Assembly: GCA_047605605.1 (NCBI GenBank)
Contig: JASGFG010000103.1
Location: 1-9,714, forward strand
Length of the DNA stretch: 9,714 nucleotides
Reading direction: 5' to 3'
Origin: JAATGA01 sp047605605
Lineage (GTDB): Bacteria > Pseudomonadota > Alphaproteobacteria > Rhodobacterales > Rhodobacteraceae
Numbering within the stretch: position 1 is the stretch's first letter; each line of letters starts with the position of its first letter. The translations under genes were made by a program, and so were the position numbers. The notes beneath the pieces were generated by a model. That model was not told the origin of the DNA. It made no database searches and was given only the letters and a program-made list of their open reading frames with translations. Of this stretch, positions 1-5,940 are shown in pieces.

Positions 1-1
1 G

Positions 2-31
2 GCCAGCAAGGCGCGCCTGTTCAGCCGCTGA
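2..31 (+). CDS. C-terminal tail of an upstream gene (partial)
   Basis: Only nine codons are inside the window. The frame reads ASKARLFSR and ends at a TGA (29-31) whose last base is the A of the next gene's ATG. This TGATG junction is the same kind of overlap seen at nearly every other junction here, which is the main reason to believe the reading frame is real. The fragment is too short to assign a family. In related gene clusters a response regulator often sits beside a FIST/hybrid-kinase pair, but nothing in nine residues can show that. Confidence 0.4.
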   Translation, partial: ASKARLFSR

Positions 32-1191
32 TGACGCCCGCGACTAGCCCGCCGCCGCTTTCCCCGCGCGCCCGTCCGCGGGTCGCCACCGCCGGGGGCG
101 ATTGCGAAACGGCCGCCGCGGCGCTGGCGGCGGCCCTGGCCGACACCGCGCCGGCGCTGGTGCTGTTCTTTGCCGCCGACGGGGGCATGGTCGCGCCCTT
201 GTCGCGCGCGCTGTCCGACAGGTTCGGCCCCGGTTGCCGGGTGCTGGGCTGTTCGTCGGCGGGGGGGTTTGCCTTCGACGGCTATGACGACGACCGGGTG
301 ATCGCCATCGCCTTTCCGGCGCTGGCCTTCCGGGCCGATGCGGTCTGGCTGTCGCGGCTGCGCCAGCACATGGCGCTGGACTGGATGGTGGCGCTGCGCC
401 AGCTGTCCGAACGTATTCCCGCGGAACCGGGGCGGTCGCGGTTCGGCCTTCTGCTGATCGACGGGATGAGCGGTCGCGAGGAACTGGTGACGGCCACGGT
501 CGACGCCACCCTGCCGGACCTTCTGGTCCTTGGCGGGTCGGCGGGCGACGGGCTGCGGTTCGACCGGACGCATCTGGCGATGGAGGGCGAGGCGCGGGGC
601 GAAAGCGCGCTGTTCTGCCTGATTTCCACCGATTTCGCGGTGGAGGAGGTGGTCTTCGACCATTTCGTCCCCGTCGGGCAAAAGATGGTCGTCACCGATG
701 CAGACCCCGACAACCGCGTCATCCGCGAGATCAACGCCGAACCGGCGGCCAGCGAATATGCCCGCCTGACGGGAATGGAGGAATCCGCCCTCGGCCCCCG
801 CGCCTTTGCCGAAAACCCGCTGCTGGAACGGTCGGGGGGGCGGCATTTCGTGCGCGCGATCAGCGGCGTCACCGCGGATGGCGGGCTCAGCCTCATGTCC
901 TCGATCCAGAGTGGGGCGATCCTGACGCTGGGCCGCCCCGAAAGCCTGACCGAAGGGCTGCGCCACCGGATGGAGACCATCGGCCCGGCCGAACTGGTGC
1001 TGGGGTTCGACTGCATCCTGCGGCGGATCGCGGTGGAACAGGCGGGCGAGCAGGAAACCGTGGGGCGCCTGTGCCGCGATCACCGGATCGCGGGGTTCAA
1101 CACCTATGGCGAACAGCATGGTGGCATCCATGTGAACCAGACCTTCGTGGGGCTGGCGATCCTTGATCGCGGGGACGCCCATGCTGCGTGA
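31..1191 (+). CDS. FIST-domain sensory protein, NosP-like
   Basis: This 386-residue protein has no signal peptide or membrane span and should be cytoplasmic. An N-terminal FIST domain covers roughly residues 40-235, including the strand-turn motif VLGCSSAGGF (71-80). A FIST_C domain covers about 236-375 and ends in the typical FNTYGEQHGG and HVNQTF motifs. FIST domains are ligand-sensing modules. The subgroup encoded next to NahK-type kinases includes NosP, a haem protein that binds nitric oxide and controls NahK autophosphorylation. The FDHFVPVG stretch (nt 655-678) contains a His that could be a ligand candidate, but I cannot confirm haem binding from sequence. The ATG at 31 overlaps the upstream stop (TGATG). 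No good ribosome site precedes it, so translation probably depends on coupling. The gene's last 11 bases overlap the hybrid kinase gene. The FIST call is firm; NosP function is inference from gene pairing. Confidence 0.88.
   Translation: MTPATSPPPLSPRARPRVATAGGDCETAAAALAAALADTAPALVLFFAADGGMVAPLSRALSDRFGPGCRVLGCSSAGGFAFDGYDDDRVIAIAFPALAFRADAVWLSRLRQHMALDWMVALRQLSERIPAEPGRSRFGLLLIDGMSGREELVTATVDATLPDLLVLGGSAGDGLRFDRTHLAMEGEARGESALFCLISTDFAVEEVVFDHFVPVGQKMVVTDADPDNRVIREINAEPAASEYARLTGMEESALGPRAFAENPLLERSGGRHFVRAISGVTADGGLSLMSSIQSGAILTLGRPESLTEGLRHRMETIGPAELVLGFDCILRRIAVEQAGEQETVGRLCRDHRIAGFNTYGEQHGGIHVNQTFVGLAILDRGDAHAA
1171..1175 (+). promoter_or_regulatory. Ribosome binding site deciding the hybrid kinase start
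   Basis: GGGGA lies five bases before the ATG at 1181. It supports that ATG over the in-frame TTG at 1163, which lacks a similar site and would only add six residues. It lies inside the 3' end of the FIST gene. Confidence 0.5.
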
Positions 1192-2506
1192 AACCGACAC
1201 ACCCGATCGCGCGGTGGCAAAGCTGGCGCGCATCAACGCCGCCCTGATCGACCGGATCGAGCGGATCGAGGAAAGCCGCGGCCCCGCCTATGCCCTGACC
1301 CGCGCCGCCGCCGTGCTGGAGCGCGAGGTGGTCGCCCGCAACCGCGATCTGGAACAGGCCCTGGCCGAACTGGCCGAGATCAATGCCCAGCTGGAACAGG
1401 CGCGCGCGATCGCGGACGAGGCGAACCGCGCCAAGTCCCGGTTTCTGCGCGCCGCCAGCCATGACCTGTTGCAGCCGCTGTCCGCCGCCAAGCTGTTCCT
1501 GTCGCATCTGGGCGAACTGTCCAGCGACCAGTTGCAGCGCGATCTGGTCTCGCACCTGACCGCGACCATAGATTCGGCCGAGGAGCTGATCCGCGCCCTG
1601 TCGAACATCGCCAAGCTCGACAGCCGGATGTTCCAGATGAACCCCGCGCCGGTCGCCATCGGGCGGCTGTTCCGGCGGCTGATCATCGACATGCAGCCGC
1701 TGGCGACCTCGCGCGGGATCGACCTGCGCTTTGCGGCCTCTTCCGCGACGGTGGAAAGCGATCCGGTCTATCTGCGCCAGATCGTGCAGAACCTGATCGG
1801 CAATGCGCTGAAATACACCACGGGCGACAAGGTTCTGGTCGGCATCCGTCATCAGGGCGATGGCGTCTGGCTGGAGGTTCTGGACCGCGGCCCCGGCATC
1901 GCCGCCAAGGATCAGGACCGGATCTTTCTGGAATTCGAGCGCCTGTCCCGGTCGGACCAGCCGGGCACCGGCCTTGGTCTGTCGATCGTCCGCCGCGCCT
2001 GCCAGCAGCTTGGCCACGCGCTGGAGCTTCATTCCGAACCGGGGCGGGGGTCGCGCTTTCGCGTCCGCCTGCCGCTGCACGCCGCCCTGCCCGCCCTGGC
2101 CTCGCCGCCTGCGGAGCCGGGGGTGGCGGGCGATTTCACCGGCCGCCGTGTGCTGGTGGTCGAAAATGACCCCGACATGCGCCGGGCGCTGACGCTGCTT
2201 CTGAACGGCTGGGGGATAGAGGTGCGCGCCGTCGGCGGGGTGGCGCCCGCCCGCGCGGCGGCGGCGGCGGCGGTGCCCGACCTGCTTCTGACCGACTATC
2301 GGCTGGACGGCGGCGAAACCGGCATCCAGACCATCCGCGCGCTGACCCATGACCTGGGCCGCGCCCTTCCCGCCCTGATCGTCAGCGCCGAGGCGGCATC
2401 GGCCATCCGGGCCGAGGCGGGCGATCTGTCGGTCGACATCCTGGAAAAACCCGTGGCCGAGCATGAGTTGCGCCGCGCCATGCAGGCTGCGCTGAGCCAG
2501 GGATGA
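1181..2506 (+). CDS. Soluble hybrid histidine kinase, NahK/ErcS type
   Basis: The 441-residue product contains a kinase and a receiver domain but no transmembrane segment or recognisable PAS domain. Residues about 45-88 form a heptad-rich coiled coil leading into the HisKA helix, with phosphoacceptor His94 in ASHDLLQPLSAAKLF; the DLLQPL variant is typical of the NahK/ErcS family. The ATPase domain shows the N box (NLIGNALKY, Asn208), G1 (DRGPG, Asp235), F box (IFLEF) and G2 (GTGLGL, 262-267). A C-terminal receiver (about 322-441) has VVENDPD, phosphoacceptor Asp372 in LLLTDYRLDGG and Lys423. All catalytic residues are present, so it should autophosphorylate and pass phosphate to its own receiver, then probably through a separate Hpt protein. 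It overlaps the FIST gene by 11 nt, making the FIST protein the likely sensory subunit. Family members include NahK, which answers to NosP. FlhS/AfdS-type formaldehyde-response kinases are an alternative assignment I cannot separate by eye. Confidence 0.9.
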   Translation: MLRETDTPDRAVAKLARINAALIDRIERIEESRGPAYALTRAAAVLEREVVARNRDLEQALAELAEINAQLEQARAIADEANRAKSRFLRAASHDLLQPLSAAKLFLSHLGELSSDQLQRDLVSHLTATIDSAEELIRALSNIAKLDSRMFQMNPAPVAIGRLFRRLIIDMQPLATSRGIDLRFAASSATVESDPVYLRQIVQNLIGNALKYTTGDKVLVGIRHQGDGVWLEVLDRGPGIAAKDQDRIFLEFERLSRSDQPGTGLGLSIVRRACQQLGHALELHSEPGRGSRFRVRLPLHAALPALASPPAEPGVAGDFTGRRVLVVENDPDMRRALTLLLNGWGIEVRAVGGVAPARAAAAAAVPDLLLTDYRLDGGETGIQTIRALTHDLGRALPALIVSAEAASAIRAEAGDLSVDILEKPVAEHELRRAMQAALSQG

Positions 2507-4014
2507 GGTGCCGCGCCGGTCTTCGCGCCCGCCTGTGGCTGGGGGCGGCGGTGCTGGCCGCCCTGGCCGTGGCGGCGGCGGCGATGGCCGTCTATGGCCT
2601 GGGCCGGACGCAGGGCTATGCGGCCGAATCCATGGCCGCACAGCGCCGGGTCGAGGCTTATGGCGCGCTGTCCATGCGGGTGAACGAATGGCTTCTGGGC
2701 TGGCTGACGGCCGAGGCGCGGCCCGACGATGCGCCGGTTCTGGGCGCGCTCGACACGCTGGACCGGCTGGTGGCCGAGGATGTGGCCGCCGCCCCCTCTG
2801 CCACCGAGGCGACGCAGCGCGCGCGGCAAAGCATGACCCCCGCGCGCCTGCGCGGCCATTTCACCCAGCTGGATGCGGCGCTGTCGCGCAGCCCGCCGGG
2901 AACCGAAGGCGCCGATGCCGCCGTCGCCTTTTATGCCGCGCAGGCACCGATGGCGATTGCCGCCCAGACCGAGCAGGAAACCCGCCGCCGCGATGCCGCC
3001 CTGGCCGCGATGGAGGCGCTGCGCCGTCCGCTGTCGCAGGCCGCCATCGCCGTGGGGGTCGCCGCGCCCCTGCTGCTGCTGGCGCTGTGGCTGTGGCTGT
3101 TCCGTCCGCTGTTCGCGCGGCTGGGGCGGGCCACGGCGGCGGCCGAGGCGATGGCGATGGGAACCCTGCCCGGCGGGGCGGGGGGCCATGACGAGTTGGG
3201 CTTGATGTTCGCCCGCCTGCGGCAGATGTCGGCGCGGCTGGACCGCCGCCGGGCACGGCTGGCGCGCGACTATGACCGGCTGGAGGGGATCGTCGCCGAC
3301 CGCACCGCCGCGCTGTCGGCGGCGAACGACCGGCTGGCGCGGGTCGACAGCACCCGCCGCCGGTTCTTTGCCGATGTGGGGCACGAATTGCGCACCCCCT
3401 TGACCGTCATCATGGGCGAGGCGGAACTGGGCGCCGCCGCCCCCGACCCGGCGGTCCGGGCGGCCTTTGCCACCATCCAGACCCGCGCGCAGCGGCTGTT
3501 CCGGCGGATCGAGGATCTGCTGCGCATCGCCCGGTCGGAAAGCGGGCAACTGGAACTGGTGCAGGGGCCGGTCGATCTGGGGGCGGCGGTCGATGCGGCG
3601 CTGGCCGACCTTGCGCCCCTGCTGAAACGCGCCGGGGTGACGGCCGGGGTCGATCTGCCGGGGCTGGTGGTGCGGGGCGATGCCGACTGGCTGCGTCAGG
3701 TCTTTGCGGGTTTTCTGGAAAACGCCGCGAAATATGCCGGGCGCGGGGCCAGCGTTTCCATCACCGGCCGCGCCGAAGGGGGCCGCGCGCTGATCCAGGT
3801 GGCCGATACCGGCCCCGGCCTGCCGCCCGGCCGGGTCGAGGCCGTGCTGGACCGCTTTGCCCGCGACGGTGCCGCCCCCGGCTTTGGCGTGGGGCTTGCG
3901 CTGGCTCGCTGGGTGGTGGAGTCTTCGGGGGGCAGGCTGGCGGTGCTGCCCGGTCCGGGGTTCCGGCTGGCGCTGGACCTGCCACTGGAGCTGCCTCTGG
4001 GGGAGGAACGCTGA
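2503..4014 (+). CDS. Membrane sensor histidine kinase (HAMP-HisKA-HATPase)
   Basis: The 503-residue inner-membrane kinase has a first span at about 11-31, a mostly helical periplasmic sensor region of about 150 residues (32-180) and a second span at about 181-200. A HAMP-like linker (about 201-255) and a short coiled coil (256-285) follow. The HisKA domain has phosphoacceptor His294 in GHELRTPLT. The ATPase domain has the N box (ENAAKY, Asn407), G1 (DTGPG, Asp435) and G2 (GFGVGL, 460-465). All core catalytic residues are intact. The ATG overlaps the stop of the hybrid kinase (ATGA), with only a weak AGGG beside it, so coupling is likely. The next gene, one base overlapped, is an OmpR-type regulator and the obvious partner. 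Gene context with a MoxR/VWA block recalls the MoxYX and MxbDM systems of methylotrophs, but the periplasmic sensor region has no motif I can tie to a ligand. Confidence 0.93.
   Translation: MRCRAGLRARLWLGAAVLAALAVAAAAMAVYGLGRTQGYAAESMAAQRRVEAYGALSMRVNEWLLGWLTAEARPDDAPVLGALDTLDRLVAEDVAAAPSATEATQRARQSMTPARLRGHFTQLDAALSRSPPGTEGADAAVAFYAAQAPMAIAAQTEQETRRRDAALAAMEALRRPLSQAAIAVGVAAPLLLLALWLWLFRPLFARLGRATAAAEAMAMGTLPGGAGGHDELGLMFARLRQMSARLDRRRARLARDYDRLEGIVADRTAALSAANDRLARVDSTRRRFFADVGHELRTPLTVIMGEAELGAAAPDPAVRAAFATIQTRAQRLFRRIEDLLRIARSESGQLELVQGPVDLGAAVDAALADLAPLLKRAGVTAGVDLPGLVVRGDADWLRQVFAGFLENAAKYAGRGASVSITGRAEGGRALIQVADTGPGLPPGRVEAVLDRFARDGAAPGFGVGLALARWVVESSGGRLAVLPGPGFRLALDLPLELPLGEER
4001..4008 (+). 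promoter_or_regulatory. Strong ribosome binding site for the response regulator gene
   Basis: GGGAGGAA lies five bases before the ATG at 4014, within the last codons of the kinase gene. It is among the best-matched Shine-Dalgarno sites in the window and suggests the regulator can be made in excess of its kinase, a common arrangement. Confidence 0.6.
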
Positions 4015-4691
4015 TGGCCCGTATCCTGATCGTCGAGGATGATGCCGACATCGCCTCGGTCCTGTCGCGCGGGCTGGGGGCGGCGGGCCATGCCGTCGCC
4101 TGGGCCGAAAGCGCCGATGCCGCGCGCGCGGCGGGCGACGGGTTCGATGCCGCGATCATCGACATGATGCTGGGCGGGGACAGCGGCGCCGCGCTTCTGG
4201 CCGGGCTGCGGGCGCAGGGCCAACGGATGCCCGCGATCATGTTGTCCGCCCTGTCCAGGGTCGAGGACCGGGCCGAGGGGCTGGAGGCCGGGGCGCAGGA
4301 TTACGTGGTCAAACCCTTTCAGCTCTCGGAACTCCTTGCCCGGCTGGAGGTGCAGCTGCGCCGCGCCACGCCGCGGGTCGCGCCCGCGCAGCTGGGCCGT
4401 CTGGTCTATGACCCCGCCGCGCGCAGCGTCACCGGCGCCGACCGCCCCGTGGTCCTGACCGAACGCGAGGGCGATCTGCTGGCCTTCCTGATCGCCCGTC
4501 AGGGCGAGGTGCTGACGCGGGGAGAGCTGTTCGACACGCTCTGGGCGCCGCATGGCGGGTCGACCGAGAATGTGGTCGATGTTTACCTTGGCTATCTGCG
4601 CCGGAAGCTGGGGAATTTCACGCCCTATGGCCTGTCGCTGCGCACGATGCGCGGTCGCGGCTTCGTTCTGGCGGTGGAGGAGGGGGAATGA
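4014..4691 (+). CDS. OmpR-family response regulator
   Basis: The 225-residue product is a standard-length two-domain transcription factor. The receiver (1-118) has the acidic cluster VEDD (7-10), phosphoacceptor Asp50 in IIDMMLGGDSG, Ser78 and Lys100-Pro101 in DYVVKPF. The winged-helix DNA-binding domain (about 126-222) has LTEREGDLLAFL, the recognition-helix region NVVDVYLGYLRRKL (187-199) and the wing TMRGRGFVL (211-219). It is therefore competent for phosphorylation and DNA binding. It overlaps the stop of the membrane kinase by one base (TGATG), and that kinase is its likely phosphodonor. Its regulon is not shown by the sequence; the MoxR block 1.2 kb downstream is a reasonable target, but I found no repeated operator in the gap before it. 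MoxX or MxbM-like function in methylotrophy is a guess from context. Confidence 0.94.
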   Translation: MARILIVEDDADIASVLSRGLGAAGHAVAWAESADAARAAGDGFDAAIIDMMLGGDSGAALLAGLRAQGQRMPAIMLSALSRVEDRAEGLEAGAQDYVVKPFQLSELLARLEVQLRRATPRVAPAQLGRLVYDPAARSVTGADRPVVLTEREGDLLAFLIARQGEVLTRGELFDTLWAPHGGSTENVVDVYLGYLRRKLGNFTPYGLSLRTMRGRGFVLAVEEGE

Positions 4692-5338
4692 AGGCATTCA
4701 TCATCGCGATGGCTCTGGCGGCGGGTTTGATGGCGGGTCCGGCCGGGGCCGGTCCGCTCAGCGACCTGATCATGGCGCCGGGGGTTCTGGCGCAGGCGCC
4801 GGCGGGGCCGGTCTTTCACTATGCCCACAGCCGCCACCTGCCCGGCCATCCGGCGGGCACCGCTCCACCGCAGCCCGCCGGGGGGATGGCGCCGCCGAAG
4901 CCGGTCGTGGACGGCACGCTGACCCTCACCGCCGGGCCGGGCGATCATGGCCCGCAACTGGTGCTGACCCGGACCGAGGCGGGCGAGACCCATCCCGTCG
5001 CCACCTTTCCCGCCGCGGGGCCGAACCCGGTGCTGCTGTTCTTTCTGGAAAACACCGTGCGGGTGATGGCGACCGAGACGGGGGGCAGCCCCTTCTACAT
5101 CCGCAACCGCATCCGCGCCGCCCTGGCCGATGCCGGCGCCGGGGCGACGGAGGGCGAGGTTTTGCTGCATCCGTTCGAGACCGACCCGAACCGCGCGCGG
5201 ATGGGCGATTTCGCCACGCTGGCGCTGCATCTGGCCTTTGACCCGGCGCGGCCGGGGCGGCTGGTCGAACTAAAGGCGGATACCGCGGCGGGACCGGCGG
5301 GCTATACTGAAACCCTCGCGCTGCAAGCGGAGGAGTAA
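4688..5338 (+). CDS. Predicted exported protein of unknown function with a His/Pro-rich segment
   Basis: I do not recognise a named family for this 216-residue protein. A clear Sec-type signal peptide is present: Lys2, a hydrophobic core to about residue 15 and an AGA cleavage site near residue 21, so the mature protein is probably periplasmic. A low-complexity segment (about 38-72) is rich in Pro, Gly and Ala and carries four His within eleven residues (44, 47, 50, 54). The rest (73-216) looks like a compact mostly beta domain, with the distinctive stretches LFFLENTVRVMA (117-128) and GGSPFYIRNRI (132-142). There is no Cys. The start is supported by GGAGGAGGGGG just upstream and an ATGA overlap with the regulator gene. 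Its place in a two-component operon suggests a periplasmic accessory or ligand-handling role. MxaE or MxaH-like proteins of methylotrophs are a weak alternative I cannot test here. Confidence 0.8.
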   Translation: MKAFIIAMALAAGLMAGPAGAGPLSDLIMAPGVLAQAPAGPVFHYAHSRHLPGHPAGTAPPQPAGGMAPPKPVVDGTLTLTAGPGDHGPQLVLTRTEAGETHPVATFPAAGPNPVLLFFLENTVRVMATETGGSPFYIRNRIRAALADAGAGATEGEVLLHPFETDPNRARMGDFATLALHLAFDPARPGRLVELKADTAAGPAGYTETLALQAEE

Positions 5339-5673
5339 TGCTGAAACCCCTTGCCCTGATGCTTCTGTCGGCCGTGCCCGCCGCGGCGAAGGATGCGACA
5401 AACGACTATCCGACCGAGGCGCGGGCGGATTACGTCTTTGGCTGCATGGCGGTGAACGGGCGCACGCAGGATGCGCTGAGCCGCTGTTCGTGTTCCATCG
5501 ACCAGATCGCCTCGATCCTGCCCTATGACCGCTATGTCTCGGCCGAAACCGTGCTGCGGATGCGGCAGGGCGGCGGCGAAGGGGCCGCGCTGTTTCGCGG
5601 CGCCCCGGCGATGCGGACGATCCTGGCCGACCTGCGCCGCGCCCAGGCCGAGGCGGAGATGCTCTGCTTCTAG
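5338..5673 (+). CDS. Small exported four-cysteine protein of unknown function
   Basis: The 111-residue product begins with a short signal peptide (Lys3, hydrophobic core, AAA cleavage site near residue 17), leaving a mature periplasmic protein of about 94 residues. It has four Cys: 36, the CSC pair at 50 and 52, and 110, the penultimate residue. The core includes YVFGCMAVNG (32-41), SRCSCSIDQIASILPYDRY (48-66) and ETVLRMRQGGGEGAALFRG (70-88). There is no CxxCH, so it is not a c-type cytochrome. I have a recollection of similar small Cys proteins encoded near PQQ-dependent dehydrogenase genes, but this is low-confidence memory. GGAGGAG (5329-5335) and a TAATG overlap with the preceding stop support the start. 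It is the last gene of the coupled string and is followed by a hairpin. Confidence 0.82.
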   Translation: MLKPLALMLLSAVPAAAKDATNDYPTEARADYVFGCMAVNGRTQDALSRCSCSIDQIASILPYDRYVSAETVLRMRQGGGEGAALFRGAPAMRTILADLRRAQAEAEMLCF

Positions 5674-5698
5674 GCCGGTGTTGCGCCCCTAGCCGGCC

Positions 5699-5723
5699 CC
5701 GGAGGGGTTTTGCGCCCCTCCGG
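5699..5723 (+). terminator. Candidate terminator hairpin
   Basis: CCGGAGGGG (5699-5707) pairs perfectly with CCCCTCCGG (5715-5723) around a seven-base loop, TTTTGCG. It starts 26 bases after the stop of the last gene of the first string. There is no T tract after the right arm, so it is not a textbook intrinsic terminator; in GC-rich alphaproteobacteria it may act with Rho or as a 3'-end stabiliser. The perfect stem and location make an end-of-transcript role likely. Confidence 0.6.
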
Positions 5724-5734
5724 ACCTCCCCGCA

Positions 5735-5755
5735 GGATATTTGGGTCCAGAAAGA
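5735..5755 (+). repeat. Putative Rhodobacteraceae post-gene motif
   Basis: The stretch beginning GGATATTTGGGTCCAG and ending in AAAGA is strikingly AT-rich for this window and sits 11 bases after the hairpin. From memory, motifs of the form GGATATTTgg..cCAGAA recur after genes and terminator-like hairpins across Rhodobacteraceae genomes. Only one copy is visible here, so the repeat status rests on that recollection. Confidence 0.4.
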
Positions 5756-5925
5756 GGGGGCACGGGGTTTTCCGTGGGGCGTGGGGATGCCGCGCGTCCC
5801 TTTGGGGTCGGCAGGCGCGAAGTTCCCGGCGGAGCGCCGCGGGCCCTTTCATCCGAAAGTCTGACCCCCGCACGGCTGGTCGCGGCCGCCGAAGCCTGCC
5901 ACGATGCCCCCGGACGCACGTTGAT

Positions 5926-5936
5926 CGGGGGAGGAG
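5926..5936 (+). promoter_or_regulatory. Ribosome binding site deciding the MoxR GTG start
   Basis: The purine run CGGGGGAGGAG ends four bases before a GTG at 5941. It is the strongest start signal in the region and places the MoxR start at 5941 rather than at the in-frame upstream ATG at 5710, which lies inside the candidate terminator. Confidence 0.7.
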
Positions 5937-5940
5937 CGAC

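Larger units (their letters stand above)
5674..5940 (+). other. Intergenic gap between the signalling string and the MoxR block
   Basis: This is the only sizeable non-coding stretch. It contains a perfect GC hairpin (5699-5723), an AT-rich motif (5735-5755), a short weak hairpin (5827-5831 with 5835-5839) and the ribosome site for the next gene. Open frames through it are composition artefacts without start signals. A promoter for the MoxR block should lie between about 5760 and 5925, but I see no convincing sigma-70 -35/-10 pair and no clear repeated operator. Confidence 0.7.

Noticed and set aside
1163..1180. TTG start for the hybrid kinase
   Set aside because: Adds six residues without a good ribosome site; the ATG at 1181 has GGGGA five bases upstream.
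1097..2641. A 514-residue open frame on the minus strand
   Set aside because: It lies opposite the hybrid kinase gene, its translation is rich in Arg, Gly, Gln, Pro and His with no domain, and long antisense frames are expected at this GC content.
2296..4697. Long minus-strand frames of 417 and 333 residues opposite the sensor kinase and regulator genes
   Set aside because: Composition artefacts that mirror genes with clear domains on the + strand; no family features.
5810..5900. GGCAGGC (5810-5816) and GCCTGCC (5894-5900) as an inverted repeat
   Set aside because: Seven bases separated by 77 bases is expected by chance in DNA of this composition.
5880..5925. A sigma-54-like TGGCA sequence on the minus strand and scattered -35-like TTGATC near 5921
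   Set aside because: The sigma-54-like site points the wrong way and lacks the matching second element; TTGATC is immediately beside the ribosome site with no room for a promoter.
5710..5940. N-terminal extension of MoxR from an ATG at 5710
   Set aside because: The extension starts inside the candidate terminator hairpin, has no ribosome site and encodes an Arg-rich sequence unlike MoxR; the GTG at 5941 has a strong ribosome site.
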